In this document: positions 53,575 through 64,000 of the stretch, piece after piece
Position numbering within the stretch: the stretch's first letter is position 1
Layout of the letters: each line of letters begins with the position of its first letter
NCBI RefSeq assembly: GCF_963583255.1
Contig: NC_084807.1
Span: 764,872 to 828,871 of the forward strand
DNA: 64,000 bases
Direction of reading: 5' to 3'
Source of the DNA: Pyrus communis
Lineage: Eukaryota > Streptophyta > Magnoliopsida > Rosales > Rosaceae
The notes under the pieces: generated by a model
The model's input: only the letters and a program-made list of their open reading frames with translations
Told to the model about the DNA's origin: nothing
Database searches by the model: none
Made by a program: the position numbers and the translations under genes

Positions 53575-53750
53575 AATCTCGTTAGGAAATACTTTTAAAA
53601 TGACTGAAAACCCTTTTAAAGAAATCGTTTTTGAGTTCCAAAAGCACTTGAAATGCTTCCTGCAATGTTTGGAAGTGTTTTCAGAATTGGTTCCAAAAAC
53701 ATTTTCACTAAAAACACTTTCAACAATTTTAAAGACACGTCCAAACGAAC
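53575..53750. mobile_element. MITE with GTTCGTTTG-type inverted ends, copy 2
   Basis: The left end TTAGGAAATACTTTTAAAAT and the right end TTTTAAAGACACGTCCAAAC match the family at 50685-50895. The 105-codon frame across it is a by-product. Confidence 0.6.
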
Positions 53751-53879
53751 TTAAAAAAGTTGTGAAAGTGAAGATACATACAGATAAGAAACTAAATGAA
53801 CAGAAAAGTGCTAACCCCAAAATCCCATTTTTCTTGAGAGCAATTTCACCCCTAAAAACTTTGCGCCAGCACCCAGCAC

Positions 53880-54520
53880 ATTTATCCACTCAAGTGAACA
53901 GTGATAGATCCCAATGAACAGTAATAGGTCAAATCATTTCCACCCCTAAAACTAAATAGCCTAGTCAATTTTATTAAAATTTTATTAATTTTTATTATAA
54001 AATAATAAAAATTAATAATCTGATTTTTAATTTCTGAGTTTCTCCCCACAACTGCTCCTCGGACCAGAGCACGCCAACCCACACCCCCCCCCCCCCCCCA
54101 TCTCCTTCACTCCTCGCTTCCTCTCCACCGCCCTCCGCGGTCCGACCCTCCCCAAATCGGTCGACATCGGCGCTTGGGCTTGCCAGCTCCAAACGCGCCG
54201 CCTCTGGACCTACGCCCTAACCTTCAGCTGCATCGCCACTTCAACTTGACGTCATGTAGGCCGGTCCCAAGATCTGTCAATTTTGGGCTGGCCTGGATAC
54301 CAGTTTGGGTTGCGTGCCAGGCAATCCCGTGGACTGGAGAAACTTCCCTAGGTGCTGGGCCATTTTTTTGGCTGTGTGCCGGCCTATCCCACTCACGGTG
54401 GAAGTGCTCTAAAACCTTGACTCGCACGGCACATGATATTCATCGGCTTTCTCTAAAACCCTAGACAGATAATGCCTCTCCCACTAGCACGGCCTCGCAC
54501 AGCACCAGTTGCGAGGATGT
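53880..54520. other. GC-rich patch with a poly-C run
   Basis: After an AT-rich stretch (53960-54030) the composition switches sharply to GC-rich from 54050 to 54450, with about 17 consecutive C at 54085-54101. The paired words TGAACAGTGATAGATCCCAA / TGAACAGTAATAGG at 53895-53930 look repeat-derived. No gene is recognised; possibly a decayed gene leader or transposon. Confidence 0.4.
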
Positions 54521-55128
54521 TAATTTAGATTTAAAACACTTTATTCTATCAAATATATTTCACCTTCGCTGAAATACCCCTCATAATTATTAGTAAGATA
54601 TCATACATGGTATATAGTTTTGGTCATTTATCATATTTATCGACAATATTTTTGGATAATTTTCACTTTATTACCTTCAAGTTTCACAAAAATCACACTT
54701 TACTAACTGCTAAGGCCACTGGGAATCTGCAAATTCCCACAACCATTGCTAGTCACCAGACATACTCTTGTCATTGGTTCGGTGCTGGTTTGTGCAACGT
54801 CGCGAATCATCCAATTCTTTGAGAGTTTATATCAATGCATCAAGAAGAAATGTGGTAGAGGATGAAGTTGAATATAAAACAGAATTTCCCTCACTAAACA
54901 TATCCTTAACAAGATCTCTAAATTTGGAAACCAAAATGCTTGGATGTGTTAATGGATCTTTCATTGAAATTCAATCCCATCCGATGGACTTTTGGTCAGT
55001 TCCATACATTTGTTTTTCCTTTGGAGTTCCATTTCATACTTTCTAGCATGCTTTCGAACTATGAGAATTGCAAATAATTATGACTGATGCGAAGAAAGGA
55101 GTAATTTCCCATTCGAAACAAGAGATCC
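54521..55128. other. Downstream region of ARP7
   Basis: AT-rich sequence with no gene recognised. The ARP7 transcript (minus strand) probably ends within the first few hundred bases left of 55129. Confidence 0.45.
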
Positions 55129-58100
55129 TCAGAAGCATTTCCGATGAACAACAGAAGGTCCAGTTTCATCGTAGTCTGCTTTTGTTACATGTTGATTCTG
55201 TGGGAACACAACTTTGGCGAGTATGGCACCTCCCACCCACGCTGAATACATTGATAAATTTTCTGGCATATACTCCGGAGGCTGCATTGAACCCGGACCA
55301 AAAAACGATCAGAAGAAGTTAGCAGTCCAGTTAGTACAGAAGAAAGTGTTGTGGAAATGTTATGTAGATCATAAAGTATCTTGCTCCCATAATGTTCAGT
55401 CCGGGTAATAGAAAGTGATTCAGTGATTGCTTACAGGACCAATAACTCAAGACCATGCAATAACAAAGTATCCAAAATTTAAGTACGCTATACACCAGAT
55501 CAATGCAATTCCTTTTTACTAATGGAAGTGGTAATAGCACTTTTTTCAGTAGAGATACACTGGTAACAAATCGACCAATAACATTTCCATTAATTAATGT
55601 CATACATAATCAAATTAGACGACTTTTTGGTATCCAGTCAAAGTCTTCATGTCGAGAATCACTTCCAACTCAATGAACATGTTAATCATTTTAAATCAGA
55701 GTTCAAGGCTGAAGCATAAATTCTATCAAATATCATGGTAGCAGAAAGAAAATATATAATCACGAGTGCATGAGTACAAAAATTTATGAATTTCCTAAGC
55801 AAAAAGAATGGAAACGCCAAACACCCAACTGTCTGAGAGAGAATAATGAAAAATTGATGAAACAATACAATAAGACATCATAATCACTAGTTCACATGTA
55901 GCAAATAAGATAGGGAAATGCCATAGCAGAAACTAACACAACCTCTGGACTCTGAACTATATGCAGCCTCAGAAACAGTTAGGAGACTGACTATAATTAC
56001 GTTTAGAGTATGTGGACCTTAAATGTTACGTTGGAAAGCTTATTTCATAAAGATTATTAAGAATTTGCACTTCCTATACAGGGTTCTGATTGCAGTAAAC
56101 ATATAGGTACGATGCAATGACTCGTGAAGATGACATTGTGTGAAAGAAACTTGACTATTTCCCCTAATCACTGTCAGAGATTTTGCCTGGGAAGAATTGA
56201 AATTCAAACCTACCCCACCTGAACTCTGAAGCTAAAACCTAAGTGCAGTTTTAATGGTAAAATAAATTACCTTAATTAAAGCAGGACGAACAGCAGATGA
56301 GCATAGACCAGCTTCTTTCTGAAACCTTTCTTCAAAACCTGCAATAAACAGCAATCAAAGTGCCAATACAATTACAGAACCAAAAGTTCCTATTCTTTTG
56401 AAACAAGGACAAACAAATTTCGCCATGCTCCTATATCTGTTGCCTTGTACTGTAATATACTTCCAAAGAAGAGTCATGTATAAGGAACTCTGAACCCAAG
56501 GATTCCCATAACTTGGTGAATCCATTTCTTAAAACGATATGGATGACAAGGATAACGAAACCAACCAAAGAAAGGGCTCCCAGACATTTATACAAAAGAA
56601 GTCGTCTAACAAGAGTATTCAACGAAAGAAGAAAAGGAAAAATAAAGAAGAAAATATATTGTACCAATTAGTAATTACTGTATCTGAAGGGCACAGGCAT
56701 CGGCAACAATAAACTCACCAGTCATAGAAGCAGTGCCACCACACAGTACCGTATTTTCTAGCAATTGCCGGTGATTATCAGACGATACTGTTGAAATACA
56801 ACGAACAAGCTGCTCCACAATTCCATGAGCTTCTAAACCCAATATGGATGGTTGGAATAGAGCCTCACCAACAGTATATCTTTCTCTTCCAATCGTAATA
56901 ACCTAAACCAATGACCAGTATTACATTAAAGTCATTATACATGTAAAGCATCACAACAATTTGGGAAAGAAGATTTACGGAAAAGAAAATGCTATGCTTT
57001 GGAATAAACAAGAACTGTGACCTAAATGCCTTGAGATGGGATTGCTGTCATCTTGCGTTCACATTTTGAAGAATAAAAAAGAAAATGTAAAGAAGGGATA
57101 AAGAAATACAAGTTAAAGGACATATATCTAAAGAATAGAAGTGTTTGAATGTATACTGGATCTTGTTTTTAGTATTCAACATGTAAGATTAGAGAAGATT
57201 TCAGTGAGGATAACTTTCAATAAACTCGTTAACATGTATAATTAACACATCATAGATTGAAATCAAACAAAACAAGATAACTGCGATAGGTGCAAGCCAG
57301 TTACAGCATAAATAATAGCAAATTACAGGGAATATATGACATACTGAAGTCAACATATCCTCCTAACTGAAATATGACAAACAAGTTATGTGCTATCCGT
57401 GTCTTCTCCATCTATCCATATCATAATTTCAAAAAATTAACCATACCTGTCCATCAGGAAGGGTATGCTGCTCTATCTGGCATGAATTTTTGGTCTTTTC
57501 ATAAGCAAGTTCATCTTCAGCACAACATGAATATTGCTCTTTTATTTTCTCAATATCAGACATCTTGATATTAACTAGAGGATTAGATTTCCCAAGCTCT
57601 TCAGCAAGTAATTTCGTCAAATCAGTACCTCCAATTTCAAACCTCCTTGAGGCAATGTGCTGAACAGCACCTTCAACGACTGGTGCAATATCTGTTAAAA
57701 ATTGGCCAAAAATACAGAAAAGGCACAAATAAAAAATAAATAAAAAAATCAGTTTGCTTACATTATCATATCCCATATTGACTCACTACCTTACACAGAG
57801 AGTCCAATGCCATTAATAGGTCAGGTGTGTTAAGTAAAACTTGCAAGCTTTAGTTCAGCTACCAATGCATCTTTCATGACCATTATCATCATATGGTCAC
57901 CTAATGCACACTATGTAGATGGTTATAGCTTGGCATAGCTATCAATTATCAATAACATATTTTGGTCTTAATATTACAAGATCTGTACATGGTTCAAATC
58001 ACTGATTGTATGCTAGATAGGATAAACTGAATTCTGTATATATAAATTTATTATTTTATATTGCATATGACTTGGCCTGCAGTATAGAAACGAAAGAATA

Positions 58101-60874
58101 GTTTAAAGAACTCTATGCATTCAATAAACAAGATTCCATTAACTAATAAAGGTTCCCTTCTGCAAGGTATATAAACCTATTTTTCCATGGCCAATATCAA
58201 CAGTGCATCCCGAGATGCGTCCTACAGCATAAAGTGACAATACTGCTTGCTCTGATGCATAGAAGCCCGAAATGTTAAATGTTTCAAACATCAGTTGCAC
58301 CAACTGCTCTCTGACAGCCTGGGAGAAAAAAAATTTTTGTTAAAGAAATATATATTAGCTGCACCAAAACAATAAGGAGTTATGTAGAACCGGCAAGTTA
58401 TATTTCTAGGATTTTTCTCTCTAGAGAGATAACAAGGCTTCCTTACTCCTTACAATATTTTTCTCTCTAGTGAAATAATGTCAGAAACTGATTCACAACA
58501 AGCAAACTTGAGGCTACAGAAATTTATTTTTAAATATATTTAAACAAGAATACGCAGGAACATTTATAATATCATGATCTGAAAGTTAACTTTGACAGTG
58601 TGCTCAATGGAACCAGCATAGACTTATAACAGATAATACATTGACTTGTTAAATAAAACTATATAAAAATAATAAAAACCGTGAAAATAACCACTGTAAT
58701 GATTTTCAGCCAAATATTGCATAACGACATATTAGCTAACCTTGGGAGTACAAAGTGGATCGGTAAATAATATCTGCCCTTCGTTGCCCATTTCCCATCC
58801 AAGTCCAGTATATAGAACATGATGCAATAGGTCTTCCATGGCATCCCAGTCAGTAATAAGGCCTCGCACAACTGGATCAACAACGATATCTTCAAGTGAT
58901 GAACTATCATTCATCGATCCATCATCAACCACGCGTTTCATTTGGTTAGGAATTATCTGAAGCATATGAAAGAAGATAAACGTTAAAGAAAAAAAACAAA
59001 AAAGAAAGAAATGAGTATTAAATTACAGCGATATCATCAGCTACTTCTGGATTAGTTGAATAAAATTTTCATTATGTACAATGCAACCATTAAATTAAGT
59101 ACAAGAGAGTCACTTCTTCCTTTCCAAATATGCAATTTAGATAGAAAAATGATTTTCATAGTAAAGTCCAAAAAAATTGTTGGTCTTTGTATCCGAAGAA
59201 AGAAAATTTTCTTTTCTGATTCTTATATTCAAATTAAAACAAAACTTTACTATGAAAAACATCATCCTTTATTGTTTTGAAAGCAAAATTTTCTCTCTTT
59301 TGCCGGATAAAGACCATGACCTGAAAGTCACTATTTGATTGATTTTCTTTTCCTCAAACTTCCCAACACCCACAGATTAATTGAAAAGTTGAGAGCATAT
59401 CAAGCCCAAATTACCTTGAAATTGAATAGAGACAAAATCAGCTGGAAGCTGAATATTAAAGGAAAACTAATGAAAAAGGCTTGAAAACTTTGAGTTTTAA
59501 CGATAAGGACAAAATAAAGGGTAAAGTGAATAGTACCATTAGCTGGAAGCTGAATATTAAAGGAAAATTAATGAAGAGGGCTTGAAAACTGTGAGTTTTA
59601 ACGATAAGGACAAAATAAAGGGTAAAGTGAATAGTACCAAGATTGACTTTTTAGTGTAAAAATGTGATTTTTCGTTAAAGTGAACAGTACTGGGAGTTTT
59701 TCGTTAAAGTTCCCGAATATTAATACTTTTTCACATACAATAAGTAAGAAGTATTTACAAAGGTCAATATCAATGTCTATACGAGCCATATACAACTTCC
59801 ACGAAAACAAAATTATACTAGAATACAACGAAAATGATGTGCAAATTCATCATTTATGACAGAAAGAGTCAACTCTTTTTTCAGCTCTGGTTCTGGAATA
59901 TATTTTTAACATTGTTGGGCTGGAAAATGGTGTGCAAACTGCAAAGGCATCATTTATGTGCAACTTCATTAGAGTTAAAAGTAGGATAGGAGGAGGGATA
60001 TACATGTGATAACACGAGATTGTTGGGAAGGAGGGAAATGAAAGTAATAGTAAGAATCAATTGGAAGTTTGACAATGTACGATTACCATGCCAGCTTTGC
60101 TTCTGGAATATATAGTTTGGACAGTTGAGATATATTAAGATTCCCATCAGACCAATAACAGCACGAGTTATTTTACCTAAAGCGTGCACATACATGACGA
60201 TAGTCTTCAGTATGCAACTTGAGTGACACAATCATCTACTCAACACACCCTAATACAACCATAAAAGTTTCATTTCCTACTAGAGCAAAAACAAAATTAA
60301 TGAGAGAACTAACAACTGATGAGCAACAAGAGGATATCCATGCCACAGGGGTGCAGGAAAAAAAAAAAAAAAAAAAAAAAAGGAGGAACTCTCATAACTT
60401 AAGTCGCTGTTCTGCTGAAATATTAATTGGACCTACAGAAAACTACAATTTTCCTTTTCTTTCTCACAACTTTCCCAGAAACCAAACAGATTCTTCCCCC
60501 CAGAGCCATGGCTAGTAAATTTTCCAACTAAAAGTTTCCGACTTTAACAAATCAAAACAAATCCTAGCTGGCCCCACGAAAGTCTAAACCAACAAACAAT
60601 CCCAAGCTTTCGCATTTGGAATTTTCCATTTTTCCCAAAAAAGCAAAAAAAAAAAAAAAAAAAAAAATCCAAGCAACCGAACAGAAAATTACAGCAAGGA
60701 TAAAAAATTAAAAAAAAAAGGTCTTAAAGCTCGTCTCTTTGCTTTCTTAAATAGGAAGTGAGACCGAGAAATTGAAGCATATGATGTGATAATTACCATG
60801 GAAGGAGCTTGATCGGGAATGGCGGGTCCGGCTTTCAGAAGCTTGGAGCCGGCATCGACCACAACAGCCTCCAT
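55129..60874 (-). CDS. ARP7: Actin-related protein 7, seven exons, 361 aa
   Basis: Nuclear actin-family subunit of SWI/SNF-type chromatin remodelling complexes, required for plant embryo and organ development. Minus-strand exons: 60874-60797, 58956-58741, 58318-58177, 57691-57447, 56902-56719, 56338-56271, 55281-55129; 1,086 nt including stop, phases consistent. It begins MEAVVVDAGSKLLKAGPAIP. It continues with DPVVRGLITDWDAMEDLLHH, LFTDPLCTPK, GCTVDIGHGKI (phosphate-binding loop 2), EGAVQHIASRRFEIGGTDLT, LPDGQ, LLENTVLCGG and SAWVGGAILA, ending DETGPSVVHRKCF as in Arabidopsis ARP7. The length matches the family (about 363). Intron 1 (1.84 kb) contains a partly duplicated MITE. In the second exon DDG is followed by a short serine-rich insertion that varies among species. 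Confidence 0.96.
59440..59540. repeat. 101-bp tandem duplication of MITE end plus flank in ARP7 intron 1
   Basis: AGCTGGAAGCTGAATATTAA starts both copies (59440 and 59541). The left copy carries the flank, the target duplication and about 80 bp of the MITE, then jumps back to the flank. Confidence 0.88.
59560..59714 (-). mobile_element. 155-bp hAT-like MITE, copy 2, in ARP7 intron 1
   Basis: Same family as 7724-7880, in reverse orientation. Flanked by GAATATTA at 59552-59559 and 59715-59722, a perfect 8-bp target duplication. Read on the minus strand it starts GGGAACTTTAACGAAAAACT. Confidence 0.82.
60355..60381. repeat. Poly-A run in ARP7 intron 1
   Basis: Over 20 A. A second run lies at about 60646-60667. 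On the coding strand both are T-rich intron sequence. Confidence 0.7.
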
Positions 60875-61214
60875 TCTGGTCTTCTAAAACCCTAACCCTA
60901 GAATTTGAAGAAACAAAGGGGATTTAGCTGAGCATTTGAAATGTAAGAAGCTCTCAGTATTGAAGTTTAAGAGACTAGTACTCCACTTTACCCGTTTTCT
61001 CTGTCTGCGAGCGGGCAACTGCGGTGTCTGTACTTTTCAAATTTCACAAGATTGTGGTAGGAACGGTAGGAGCCCTCTCTTTCTTTTTTTTCCTTTTCTA
61101 TTATTTATTTTTGTGGGATCTGATGGACGAGAAGATGTATATGTGGGACCGGCACATTTGGATCTTGACACGTGTTAGTAAAAAGTTCTTTATATTACAA
61201 ACTGATGCTAAGAA

Positions 61215-62270
61215 AATAAGAGTGTGTATGTTTCCCTTCACTAGCCCTCACTGAATTGGACTGGACTAGACTAATAGTTAGTCCAATTCCATGTTTGTTA
61301 CTTCACTAGAGTAGCTTTAGTGGGAGTAAGCTGGACTCGTCTCGACTAAGGACAATGCTAGACGGTCTTAGCGAGAGACGTCGTGAACCATGGGACTAGC
61401 TAATCCCTTTGATCGCTTTCTGCTCGCGTCCTTTACTCTCCTCTTTGCCCGCGTTCTCTCCCTCTCTCATCGTCCCCAACCCTGAATCATGAACAAAGAC
61501 CTCGATTCAAACTTCAATCGGAGAACTCACGAGCTTCGTCGTCCGATTCACCTCCGCTCAGACCAAGATCATTGGTCGCGCCCTCCGATTGGGCTCCTTC
61601 CTCCTAGACCTCAATTTTCGACAACAAGGACTCCGGGCTCCGTCCTCCTTGACCTCTTCCACTGCTACCTTTGCTCCGTTTTGCCCCTTACATCTCCTTC
61701 TTCCCTGCTTCCCACAACTAGAAAACCCATAAAAATTAAACCCAGAAAACCCAAAAAAATTGAACCTAGAAAACCCAGAAAAGGGAAAAGGGAAAGAGAC
61801 AGTGGCACAAATAAAATGGTAGAGAAAAAGGAGAGGGGATGGATGCAGTGGGTGGACCAAAAAATGAGAATGGAAAATGAATGGTAGAGAAAGAAGAGAG
61901 GGGACGGATGCAATGGGTGGACAAAAAAAAATGAGAGATGAAGATGATTCTAGAAAGGAAGATGAAATGGCAGAGAAAGATGAGGGGGGACGGATGCAGC
62001 GGGTGGATAGAAAAATGAGAGAAGAAGAAGATTCTAGAAAGGAAGATGATAATTTAATAATAAAATATTAGTATATATAGATTAAATTAATGATAAAATA
62101 TTGTAAATATAAATTTAATAATATAATATATGAGTCTTGCTTTTTAGTCCGACACAACATCAAATGCTTCACTAAATCAGTCAAGCTTAGTCTATTCTAA
62201 GCCAATTCAGCTTAGTCCCTGAAGCTAATCCAGTCTGAGATAGTTAGGTGCAACAAACGCACCTTAAATA
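61215..62270. mobile_element. Probable non-autonomous DNA element upstream of ARP7
   Basis: The left part contains CTGAATTGGACTGGACTAGA and the right part contains, inverted, AAGCTAATCCAGTCTGAGAT; the right margin ends GTGCAACAAACGCACCTT. Between them lie CT-rich and then purine-rich stretches. Ends are only loosely inverted and I found no target duplication, so limits and class are uncertain. Confidence 0.45.
61815..62050. repeat. Purine-rich imperfect tandem repeats (~80-90 bp)
   Basis: GGGGACGGATGCA...GGGTGGA and GATTCTAGAAAGGAAGATGA recur up to three times. The strand is almost all A and G. Open frames through it (61489-61887 and others) are low-complexity by-products. Confidence 0.7.
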
Positions 62271-63146
62271 TTTAATTCCAAAGAGAATCTACCTAATAAT
62301 GTCACTTGTCATTACAAATTAGCAAAATATGATGGTAGCCAATATCAATATGGATTGAAGATAGGCCCGATTCAGTCATATGACTTGAAATCAATACAGA
62401 TAAAATGTGTGCACCAATTGTGATACTAAAAATTTGGTAACTATTTAAAATAGGACTAATCAATCATATTCATTTAAAAACTAAAATTTTAATAACATTA
62501 ATTGAACAATTAAATGATTTATAATTTGATTGAATTTTGTGCAGAGTTAATATGTAAAAATGACCTAAAAGTTAGAGAGGTTTTTTTTATCAAACATACT
62601 GTGCAAAATGAAAAGGAGAGCTAAGAAGGGCAAAGTGAAAAAGTTGCTAAGATCCCTTCCTTCGCTCTTCGTTTAGTTTTGAAGTAAGATAAATCTCCTT
62701 TGTAAAGATGTTAATGAATGCATAATGTTTTCCTAATTACTAAGAGAAGGAAACCAACCAAACCAAACTAGATCGACTACACAGATGCATTTGGTACGGT
62801 TATTCTATTAGTTTATTATTCAATCTGCAGTTTGAATCCTAACCCGAACCAACCGCACCTTGCCCAGCCCTAAAAATGTATTTATCAATTTTTGGTATAT
62901 GAGTAATGAGAGAGAGGACAGGAAACAGACAATCAGTAGATTCAGTAGCTTAAATTTATGTACATATCAACAAAGTTGTGAACAGACTTATGCACTATCA
63001 AATAAGAGTTGCTGCAAATGTCTTGTAGTTATTGCATGTATGGTCACCCCGCATACTCAAAGGTTCTCCGAGACTATACAAGTTCATGTCCACAGAAAAA
63101 TTGCCATCGGGGGTGGCACTAACTGGCTCCCCATCCTCAACCAAAA
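62271..63146. other. Intergenic, no gene recognised
   Basis: AT-rich up to about 62860, then mixed composition leading into the coding fragment on the minus strand. The plus-strand frame 62860-63279 overlaps that fragment and lacks recognisable features. Confidence 0.45.
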
Positions 63147-63778
63147 TCAAATTGTGGCCTTTAGCCGTTTAGCGCCAATAGGGAGCACAACATCACTTTC
63201 CTTGACAGAAAGGGCTTCAATCACTGATTTCGAAAACTCAGCTAAAAGGGCTTCTAGAGAAAGATACCTATTATCGTAACTATCATGAGAAGTGAATTTC
63301 ACATCCAAAACCGGAATATCCACCACAGAAGCAGCAAGGGAAAATTCAAGGATATTCTTCAAAGTATCATTGTCAGAATTCTCTTATGCCACTTACTTTG
63401 GAAGAGTTAAATCAAAATATGTACTAGTAACTTTCTTTGTGTTATCGTATCCATCATCAATCTGATGTTGAGGCAACTCATTTTGGACATCAGTGTTATC
63501 AGGGTTCGAAATGTTGCTTATCTTAGTGCTGACATCTCCATTTTCAATATCTTCCATTTTTTGACAAAAATCAGTTTTAGGCATGTCATGATTTGATAGA
63601 TCAACTACATTCTCAATGCTCTTGTCATCATCAAGTTTACCTTCTTCTCCATCCTCAAAATGCTGGTCCAGTCCATCGACTCTAAGTGTTTTATCAGTGT
63701 GCTCATCATTCAGTGATCTTATCATAAAATTTTCCTCACCCTTTAAAGAATTTTTCGTCAAATCAGCAAGTGAACCTT
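63147..63778 (-). pseudogene. Broken coding fragment of unknown protein
   Basis: Minus strand. An acidic, polar stretch (63761-63398; TKNSLKGEENFMIRSLNDEH, then many D/E/N/S) reaches DLTLPK and a stop at once. About 30 bp later another frame continues TLKNILEFSLAASVVDIPVL and RYLSLEALLAEFSKSVIEAL, stopping at 63147. A GTAAGT at 63396-63391 could be a donor, but the gap to the next frame is far too short for an intron, so a frameshift plus stop is more likely. Codon usage looks coding-like. I do not recognise the family; it may be an exon duplicated from a host gene. Confidence 0.5.
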
Positions 63779-64000
63779 TTATTGTTAGAATCTAGAGACT
63801 ATGATGTCTATTGTAAGGAATGAATCGAAAATGAAGATGACGTTTCTGGAGCAATCTCAGAGAGTTGCAGAAAGAATATTCACAGAAGGATACTTTCATT
63901 TATTTATTTTTCACTTAGCACACAAGACATGTGCGAGAGTAATACCGTTGGGAAGAGAAAATGATTCTCTCTCACAAAGTTCAATCTCCACCATTCATGT
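63779..64000. other. Right edge, nothing recognised
   Basis: Mixed-composition DNA without a supported gene. An AAAAG acceptor-like site on the minus strand near 63779 could mark the exon start of the fragment to its left. Confidence 0.4.

Noticed and set aside
53600..53917. 105-codon plus-strand and 113-codon minus-strand open frames
   Set aside because: They coincide with the second copy of a MITE family and reflect its AT-rich inverted repeats.
55214..55408. Plus-strand frame containing MAPPTHAEYIDKFSGIYSG
   Set aside because: It is the antisense shadow of ARP7's last exon (PPEYMPENLSMYSAWVGG on the minus strand).
61489..61887. 132-codon open frame rich in K, R, E and P
   Set aside because: Lies in CT-rich then purine-rich imperfect tandem repeats inside a probable mobile element, with no domain or conserved pattern.

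Overview
This is nuclear DNA from a flowering plant, most likely a member of the rose family and probably the apple/pear group. All genes have GT-AG introns and encode plant-typical proteins. Intergenic DNA is AT-rich and full of small transposons, including a Cassandra solo LTR that carries a 5S rRNA-like segment. The family assignment rests on my recollection of these repeats in apple-type genomes and is inference. The gene identities rest on translated exons whose splice phases were checked one by one.

Layout from left to right. (1) 1-4.65 kb, minus strand: the 5' half of a cellulose synthase gene of CESA3 type, with a probable 5'UTR intron and a TATA box. (2) 4.9-6.9 kb: a tandem array of a roughly 293-bp unit made of host flank plus the first ~130 bp of the Cassandra LTR, ending in one complete solo LTR with a 5-bp target duplication. 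(3) 8.75-13.4 kb, plus: a FRA10AC1-like splicing-associated protein in 11 exons, with a U12-type intron and a GC-AG intron. (4) 13.8-17.9 kb: repeats, ending in a 148-bp Mutator-type MITE with a 9-bp target duplication directly upstream of the next gene. (5) 17.9-23.5 kb, plus: an NF-YA transcription factor gene with a long 5'UTR intron and a miR169 target site in the 3'UTR. (6) 24.9-27.3 kb, plus: a UDP-galactose/UDP-glucose transporter (UTR1/UTR3 type) with a KxKxx ER-retrieval tail. (7) 27.9-33.9 kb, minus: carotenoid cleavage dioxygenase 1 in 14 exons, including a 15-nt microexon. (8) 36.66-41.10 kb: a complete 4.4-kb non-autonomous CACTA transposon with a 3-bp target duplication, an internal inverted repeat, a 346-bp minisatellite and a gene-like segment. 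(9) 41.8-43.7 kb: foldback MITEs. (10) 44.0-47.8 kb, plus: a GH28 polygalacturonase in nine exons with a 21-nt microexon. (11) 48.2-50.5 kb: a decayed UDP-glucose-dehydrogenase-like sequence present as a near-perfect head-to-head inverted repeat. (12) 55.1-60.9 kb, minus: actin-related protein 7 in seven exons. (13) 61.2-64 kb: a purine-rich mobile-element-like region and a broken coding fragment of unknown identity.

The intact genes form no pathway cluster: wall synthesis (CESA3), nucleotide-sugar import (UTR3) and pectin cleavage (polygalacturonase) all bear on the cell wall, but they are scattered and are separated by unrelated genes. The more unusual content is structural. In two separate places one end of a transposon plus its flank has been tandemly amplified. 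A pseudogene has become a long hairpin-forming palindrome. A CACTA element carries its own minisatellite between inverted arms.
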